10,285 bases of DNA from Clostridium sp. OF09-36 (lineage in GTDB: Bacteria > Bacillota > Clostridia > Lachnospirales > Lachnospiraceae). Positions 7,220-10,285 of the stretch are shown here, piece by piece. Below the pieces are notes generated by a model that was given only the letters and a program-made list of their open reading frames with translations, was not told the DNA's origin and ran no database searches. Position 1 is the stretch's first letter; each line of letters starts with the position of its first letter. The position numbers and the translations under genes are program-made. The stretch is from NCBI RefSeq assembly GCF_003481985.1, contig NZ_QUMD01000047.1:1-10285 (forward strand). Reading direction: 5' to 3'.

Positions 7220-7606
7220 ATGGGATATACAAACAGTTCTCTGGTGTCCTACACCAAGCTCAGTCCGAACCACTCCGGGCAGCGTACGCACAGTATCGAC
7301 CGCATCACGCTACACTGCGTGGTCGGTCAGTTATCAGCTGAGAGCATCTGCGGATGCTTTACCAGTCCGTCCAGACAGGCAAGCTGCAATTATGGCATTG
7401 GCAAAGACGGCCGAATTTCTCTCTGCGTGGAGGAAAAGAACCGCAGCTGGTGTTCTTCATCCAATGCCAATGACCAGCGTGCCGTCACCATCGAGTGTGC
7501 CAGTGATATGTTAGAGTCGTATGCGATGAACAGAGCCGTCTACGATTCTCTTGTCAAGCTCTGAACCGACATCTGCAAGAGAAACGGCAAGAAAAAGCAA
7601 TTTTGA
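7220..7606 (+). pseudogene. N-acetylmuramoyl-L-alanine amidase (phage endolysin), 3'-truncated
   Basis: The enzyme cuts the amide bond between MurNAc and L-Ala in peptidoglycan. The N-terminal amidase_2-type domain is recognisable: MGYTNSSLVSYTKLSPNHSG, RITLHCVVGQ with a putative metal-binding His, SCNYGIGKDGRISLCVEEKN, and AVTIECASD. ATG 7220 is chosen over ATG 7190 because GAGG (7207-7210) sits nine bases upstream and the holin stops at 7218. TGA at 7562-7564 replaces what was probably a Cys codon (TGC). The same frame continues TDICKRNGKKK, as in intact relatives, to about 7598, then diverges and stops at 7604-7606. So there are two defects: a nonsense change and loss of the C-terminal half. 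It cannot be an active lysin. Confidence 0.8.
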
Positions 7607-7617
7607 GAAGTTAAAGA

Positions 7618-7646
7618 TTGACTGTGACTTCTACGAAAGATATACT
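7618..7646 (+). promoter_or_regulatory. Sigma-A-type promoter of hybrid kinase 3
   Basis: TTGACT (7618-7623) and TATACT (7641-7646) are separated by exactly 17 bases, each one mismatch from consensus. Transcription would start near 7653, giving a leader of about 50 bases. The promoter begins within 20 bases of the breakpoint where amidase similarity ends, so kinase 3 is transcribed independently of the phage debris. Confidence 0.7.
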
Positions 7647-7704
7647 ATATTTGTGATTTTATAGGTATCAGGAATCTCATACAAAGGAGATATTAAAAAC
7701 ACAT

Positions 7705-9048
7705 ATGAAAGATAATGTAGCAAAGGTGATCTATCGGCTGTTGCTTGTGATTACCGCAATTGTAACTGCCATTATTGTGGGCTTTACAATTGTTCAAATG
7801 GGTGTTTTTTCACCAGAACCGAAAGTAGAAGTAACGGCCAAGTATACAGGTAAAGATGTCCCAGAGTTGCGAATCGCTACGGACTATGATTTTTGCCCAA
7901 ACGCATATATCAACAGCAAGGGCGAATTGTCCGGGCTATATATTGAAATTATGACAGAGCTTGCGAATCAACTGGAAATGAAACCAGTGTTTCTGACAGA
8001 CAATTGGCTTGGCTGTAGAGCGAAATTGGAAAGCGGAGAGGCAGATGTCCTTCTTGGGCTGGAAATATTCTCCAACATGAAAGGGACGCTGCATACGATT
8101 CCAATGGCATCAGATGAATTGTGTATGTTTGGCAAACAAAAGGCACTAAGTGCTGCTGCGCTTTCTGGTAAACGGGTTTCCATTATGGCACGCTCCGTAA
8201 TCATAGGACTTTTTGATTTGCAATGTGAATATGTGGAGTACAATACAAACACGGAAATCCTTCAGGCTGTGGAAAACGGAGAGGTTGATTTTGCCATCTG
8301 CCATAGTGCAGTCGGAGAAAAAATCATTGAAAACAGCAATCTGGATTTGGTAAGGGGCGCATCCATTATGAAGAGCTTTCCGTCAATCGCCGTAAAGGAT
8401 ACCAATCCGGAACTGCAGGCCAAGCTGAATACAGCCCTGCAGGCCATGGCTGAGGATGGAACACTGTACAAGCTGAAAACGAAATGGATTATAGATTTCA
8501 CACGAAATCACACTCTCGATTATGTCTTGGAGAATAATCAGGCGTTCTATATTATTTCAGTCATGTCAGTTATTCTGCTTTTGATTATCTCCGCAGTATT
8601 TCGGATGTATGCAAGCAGTCAGGAGCGGCATATTAAAGAACTCCTGGTTTACCAGAAGAATCTGGAAGATTCTAACGTAAAGGCAGAGCGTGCCAATCGT
8701 GCAAAGTCTGAATTTCTTTCCCATATGTCTCATGATGTTCGAACACCGTTAAATGGAATCGTGGGAATGTCAGGGATCATTCGAAAGAATATTACGAATC
8801 CACAGCGTATTAAGGAATGTTTGGATAATATAGATATTGCATCCGGTCATCTTCAGTCCATGCTCAGTGATGTTCTGGATATGAGCAAATTGGAAAGCAG
8901 AGAAATTGAATTGGAGCATGTTGCTTTTTCTCTGGACGAGGAGTTAGAAAATGTGCAGGCAATTGTGATAGGTAAGTTGCAGGAAGGAAACATAGATTTA
9001 ATCATCCGGGATGACCAGGTTCAGCATCGCTCCTCATCGGAAGTGTGA
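7705..9048 (+). CDS. Hybrid sensor histidine kinase 3, N-terminal part: one SBP_bac_3 domain and HisKA (frameshifted)
   Basis: This is a shorter relative of the two upstream kinases. TM1 spans residues about 9-35, a single SBP_bac_3 module spans about 50-270 (from PELRIATDYDFCPNAY, with GLYIEIMTELANQL and GEADVLLGLE), TM2 spans about 278-300, and a helical linker leads to HisKA with His343 in MSHDVRTPLNGIVG. The AGGAG at 7685-7689 is 15 bases from ATG 7705, which is long, but no better start is seen. The frame leaves the family pattern after DDQVQHR and ends at TGA 9046-9048, because one base is missing near 9030. The remainder of the protein is read in the next frame. Restored length would be about 709 residues. 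The ligand is unknown; SBP_bac_3 relatives often bind amino acids. Confidence 0.9.
   Translation: MKDNVAKVIYRLLLVITAIVTAIIVGFTIVQMGVFSPEPKVEVTAKYTGKDVPELRIATDYDFCPNAYINSKGELSGLYIEIMTELANQLEMKPVFLTDNWLGCRAKLESGEADVLLGLEIFSNMKGTLHTIPMASDELCMFGKQKALSAAALSGKRVSIMARSVIIGLFDLQCEYVEYNTNTEILQAVENGEVDFAICHSAVGEKIIENSNLDLVRGASIMKSFPSIAVKDTNPELQAKLNTALQAMAEDGTLYKLKTKWIIDFTRNHTLDYVLENNQAFYIISVMSVILLLIISAVFRMYASSQERHIKELLVYQKNLEDSNVKAERANRAKSEFLSHMSHDVRTPLNGIVGMSGIIRKNITNPQRIKECLDNIDIASGHLQSMLSDVLDMSKLESREIELEHVAFSLDEELENVQAIVIGKLQEGNIDLIIRDDQVQHRSSSEV
9025..9035 (+). other. Frameshift site in hybrid kinase 3 (one base missing)
   Basis: The sequence reads CATCGCTCCTCATCGG. Restoring one C gives CAT CGC CTC CTC ATC GGA AGT GTG ATG, i.e. 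HRLLIGSVMHFRRILLNLLS, a continuous entry into the ATPase N box. Without it, translation ends at 9048 with SSSEV. The change is in the same direction as the two other kinase frameshifts. Confidence 0.85.
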
Positions 9049-9833
9049 TGCATTTTCGCAGAATACTGCTCAATCTCCTCAGCAATGCAATCAAATATTC
9101 TAAAGAGAACGGACATGTACAGACAATCGTTTCGGAAATAGATGGAAACAGCGAAAATAGTACTGTTTTAGAGATAAAGGTGCAGGACGATGGTATCGGA
9201 ATGAGTCGGGACTTTATCGAGAATGACCTGTATAAACCTTTTACGCAGGAACATAAAACAGCACGCACAAAGTATAAGGGAACAGGTCTTGGAATGGCAA
9301 TTGTCCATGAACTTGTAGATGCAATGCAAGGCACCATTCAGGTGGATAGTGTTCTGGGGAAGGGGACAACCTTTACTGTTACGTTGCCGTTTGAAATTGG
9401 TGTTCCACCGAAATGGCAGGAAGAAAAAGATGATAAGAGCGGAGATCTTCAGGGGATGCACTTGCTTGTGGTGGAAGATAATGATCTGAACCGTGAAATT
9501 ACACAGTGCGTTTTAGAAGAGGCCGGGGCAGAAGTCGAGACTGCAGCAGACGGAAAGCAGGCAGTGGAAATCTTCAGCAGCGCAAGAGAGAGCTACTATG
9601 ATGTAATCCTTATGGATATCATGATGCCAGTTATGGATGGTATAGAGGCCACCAGAACGATTCGCAGTCTGGCCAGAAAGGATGCACAGAACATTCCCAT
9701 CATTGCTGTTACAGCAAATGCCTTCACGGAGGACAGAAAGAAAACGGAGGAAGCAGGCATGAACGGGCATATTTCCAAGCCGATTGATGAGAAAAAACTG
9801 CTGGGTGTAGTGGCGAATTACAAAAAAGCGTAA
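9045..9833 (+). CDS. Hybrid sensor histidine kinase 3, C-terminal part: HATPase_c and receiver
   Basis: It continues the kinase begun at 7705. The ATPase domain keeps the N box (ILLNLLSNAIKYS), G1 box (DDGIGM), F-box region (YKPFTQEHK) and G2 box (GTGLGM). The receiver keeps VEDND, the phospho-Asp of LMDIMMPVMDGIE (codon 9615-9617; residue 638 after repair), VTANAF and SKPID. GTG 9045 and ATG 9048 are internal positions and no ribosome binding site precedes them, although the overlap with the upstream stop could in principle allow weak coupled restart. A separately made ATPase-receiver fragment would lack the phospho-accepting His. A strong terminator follows about 70 bases later. No downstream response regulator gene is present. 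Confidence 0.9.
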   Translation: MMHFRRILLNLLSNAIKYSKENGHVQTIVSEIDGNSENSTVLEIKVQDDGIGMSRDFIENDLYKPFTQEHKTARTKYKGTGLGMAIVHELVDAMQGTIQVDSVLGKGTTFTVTLPFEIGVPPKWQEEKDDKSGDLQGMHLLVVEDNDLNREITQCVLEEAGAEVETAADGKQAVEIFSSARESYYDVILMDIMMPVMDGIEATRTIRSLARKDAQNIPIIAVTANAFTEDRKKTEEAGMNGHISKPIDEKKLLGVVANYKKA

Positions 9834-9900
9834 GTGCATTTTATGAAGATGGTCACATCGTGACAAAAAACTTAACAGGCTGAATAACTGGTATAGAAGC

Positions 9901-9944
9901 AATGCCCATCGAGGAGTCAAATCCTTGGTGGGCATTATTTTTTT
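9901..9944 (+). terminator. Rho-independent terminator of hybrid kinase 3
   Basis: AATGCCCA (9901-9908) pairs perfectly with TGGGCATT (9929-9936). Inside, CGAGGA pairs with TCCTTG (one G-T wobble) around a GTCAAA loop. The stem is followed by ATTTTTTT (9937-9944). This is the clearest terminator in the window and marks the end of the kinase 3 transcript. Confidence 0.85.
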
Positions 9945-9960
9945 GCCTTTCAGTTCTTAA

Positions 9961-10032
9961 AGCGTGACCTTTTGTCCTTTCACCTGTAGAGGGCAGACAA
10001 CACGATATGCACCCTCGGAACGGAGGTCATAG
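9961..10032 (+). pseudogene. Possible C-terminal scrap of an unidentified gene
   Basis: After TAA (9958-9960), one frame reads SVTFCPFTCRGQTTRYAPSE then RRS and stops at TAG 10030-10032, one base before the ATG of the next scrap. The tight spacing and the ribosome binding site inside its end resemble a two-gene arrangement, which is why it is listed. The run is only 23 codons, has no start and is not recognised; it may be non-coding. Confidence 0.2.
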
Positions 10033-10033
10033 C

Positions 10034-10110
10034 ATGACAGAATCACAGAAATAACAGATTATATCCTTCCGCAGACAGGGCATCGGATATTTGAAAAAAT
10101 GCACGCCGCA
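10034..10110 (+). pseudogene. Remnant of a small helix-turn-helix protein
   Basis: ATG 10034 has a perfect GGAGGT (10022-10027) six bases upstream. It reads MTESQK, then TAA at 10052-10054, then in the same frame QIISFRRQGIGYLKK before similarity ends near 10100. MT.SQK.QIISFR.QGIGY is the opening of a family of short sigma-70-region-4-like helix-turn-helix proteins found next to recombinase genes in mobile elements of Clostridia. The nonsense codon and loss of the helix-turn-helix core show it is dead. Its 3' end is replaced by the left end of an IS200/IS605 element, a likely insertion site. Confidence 0.45.
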
Positions 10111-10112
10111 TT

Positions 10113-10132
10113 CTCGTTACTTTAGTGATGAG
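10113..10132 (+). repeat. Left-end imperfect palindrome of the IS200/IS605 element
   Basis: CTCGTTAC (10113-10120) and GTGATGAG (10125-10132) form an 8-pair stem with two G-T wobbles and a TTTA loop. Such a foldback just inside the left end is the structure that the Y1 transposase TnpA recognises in this family. Confidence 0.55.
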
Positions 10133-10161
10133 TTAGGCGTACAAAAAATATAAATAAGAAT

Positions 10162-10175
10162 CGAACATACATTCG
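10162..10175. promoter_or_regulatory. LexA (SOS)-box-like site upstream of tnpA
   Basis: CGAACATACATTCG differs by one base (A for G at position 10) from the Bacillota LexA box CGAAC-RNRY-GTTYG. It lies 33 bases before the tnpA start, close to the weak promoter-like TTGGCA (10180-10185) and TATACT/TATAAA (10196-10206). It could equally be a small internal hairpin of the element (CGAA/TTCG arms). One site with a mismatch is weak evidence. Confidence 0.3.
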
Positions 10176-10207
10176 TATCTTGGCAATACATATGGTATAC
10201 TATAAAT

Positions 10208-10285
10208 ATGGATAATAATATATTTAATATTAAGGAAAATAGTCTTTCGTATGGTAGAGGTTATGTTTATTCTTTACAGTATCAT
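10208..10285 (+). CDS. tnpA: IS200/IS605-family transposase TnpA, N-terminus only
   Basis: The gene is cut by the window end; 26 codons are visible. They read MDNNIFNIKENSLSYGRGYV then YSLQYH. The (N)SLS.GRG.VYS.QYH signature is the first beta strand of single-domain HUH (Y1) transposases, which cut and rejoin single-stranded element ends. The catalytic HUH and Tyr residues are beyond the window. No Shine-Dalgarno sequence is visible before ATG 10208, as in several weakly expressed tnpA genes. Whether a tnpB follows cannot be seen. Confidence 0.7.
   Translation, partial: MDNNIFNIKENSLSYGRGYVYSLQYH

Larger units (their letters stand above)
10105..10285 (+). mobile_element. Left end of an IS200/IS605-family element (runs off window)
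   Basis: The stretch begins with a subterminal hairpin (10113-10132) and leads into the start of a Y1-transposase gene at 10208. That arrangement (left-end hairpin, about 75-100 bases of A/T-rich DNA, tnpA) is standard for IS200/IS605. The exact left boundary cannot be fixed without an empty-site comparison; it lies between about 10090 and 10112. The orientation is the same as that of the right end at positions 1-109. Confidence 0.6.

Noticed and set aside
2125..9035. Phase variation by homopolymer slippage in the kinases
   Set aside because: The affected runs are only 2-3 bases long, too short for efficient slipped-strand switching.
9852..9864. Small hairpin GTCAC-ATC-GTGAC with a following A run
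   Set aside because: Only five pairs, no T tract on the plus strand, and a much stronger terminator follows at 9901.
1..10285. CRISPR array, tRNA or rRNA
   Set aside because: No regularly spaced direct repeats and no tRNA-like or rRNA-like sequence were seen on either strand.

Overview
The window looks like an accessory region of a gut Bacillota chromosome, most likely Lachnospiraceae. This is inferred from moderate G+C, strong GGAGG-type ribosome binding sites, BvgS/EvgS-like hybrid kinases with periplasmic amino-acid-binding-type domains, and phage lysis genes of a type common in gut Clostridia. No taxonomic marker gene is present.

Layout. Positions 1-109 look like the right end of an IS200/IS605-family (tnpB-type) element, including the 3' part of a probable omega-RNA. 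Positions 180-3019 and 3051-5905 hold two tandem paralogous sensor kinases, 31 bases apart and probably one operon. Each reads signal/TM segment, two SBP_bac_3 modules, TM, HisKA, HATPase_c and receiver. A hairpin terminator follows near 5985-6045. Positions 6090-7606 are a mosaic of broken genes: a minus-strand C-terminal scrap, a 5'-nucleotidase-like scrap, a probable phage structural C-terminus, a small minus-strand ORF with a very good ribosome binding site, the C-terminal half of a phage holin and the N-terminal half of an N-acetylmuramoyl-L-alanine amidase. Positions 7618-9833 hold a third hybrid kinase with one periplasmic binding domain, its own near-consensus promoter and a strong terminator (9901-9944). 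Positions 9961-10110 hold scraps of a small helix-turn-helix gene. From about 10105 to the end is the left end and first 26 codons of an IS200/IS605 tnpA.

The striking point is that all three hybrid kinases are interrupted by what looks like a single missing base. Each is repaired to a continuous, family-typical protein by restoring one base in a short homopolymer, and in each the downstream half keeps every catalytic motif. The second kinase also has an in-frame TAG inside its signal peptide. Either the genes are decaying together or the assembly carries uncorrected indel errors; the sequence alone cannot decide.

If intact, the three proteins would sense extracytoplasmic ligands and pass phosphate from the kinase histidine to the C-terminal receiver aspartate. 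No HPt protein, DNA-binding response regulator or other output gene is visible, so the downstream partner must lie elsewhere. The region is bracketed by IS200/IS605 ends in the same orientation and contains prophage debris, so it is a rearranged, mobile-element-rich locus. I do not see a clearly new multi-gene system; the best leads are the shared frameshifts, the omega-RNA with its readable guide, and the unidentified small minus-strand ORF.
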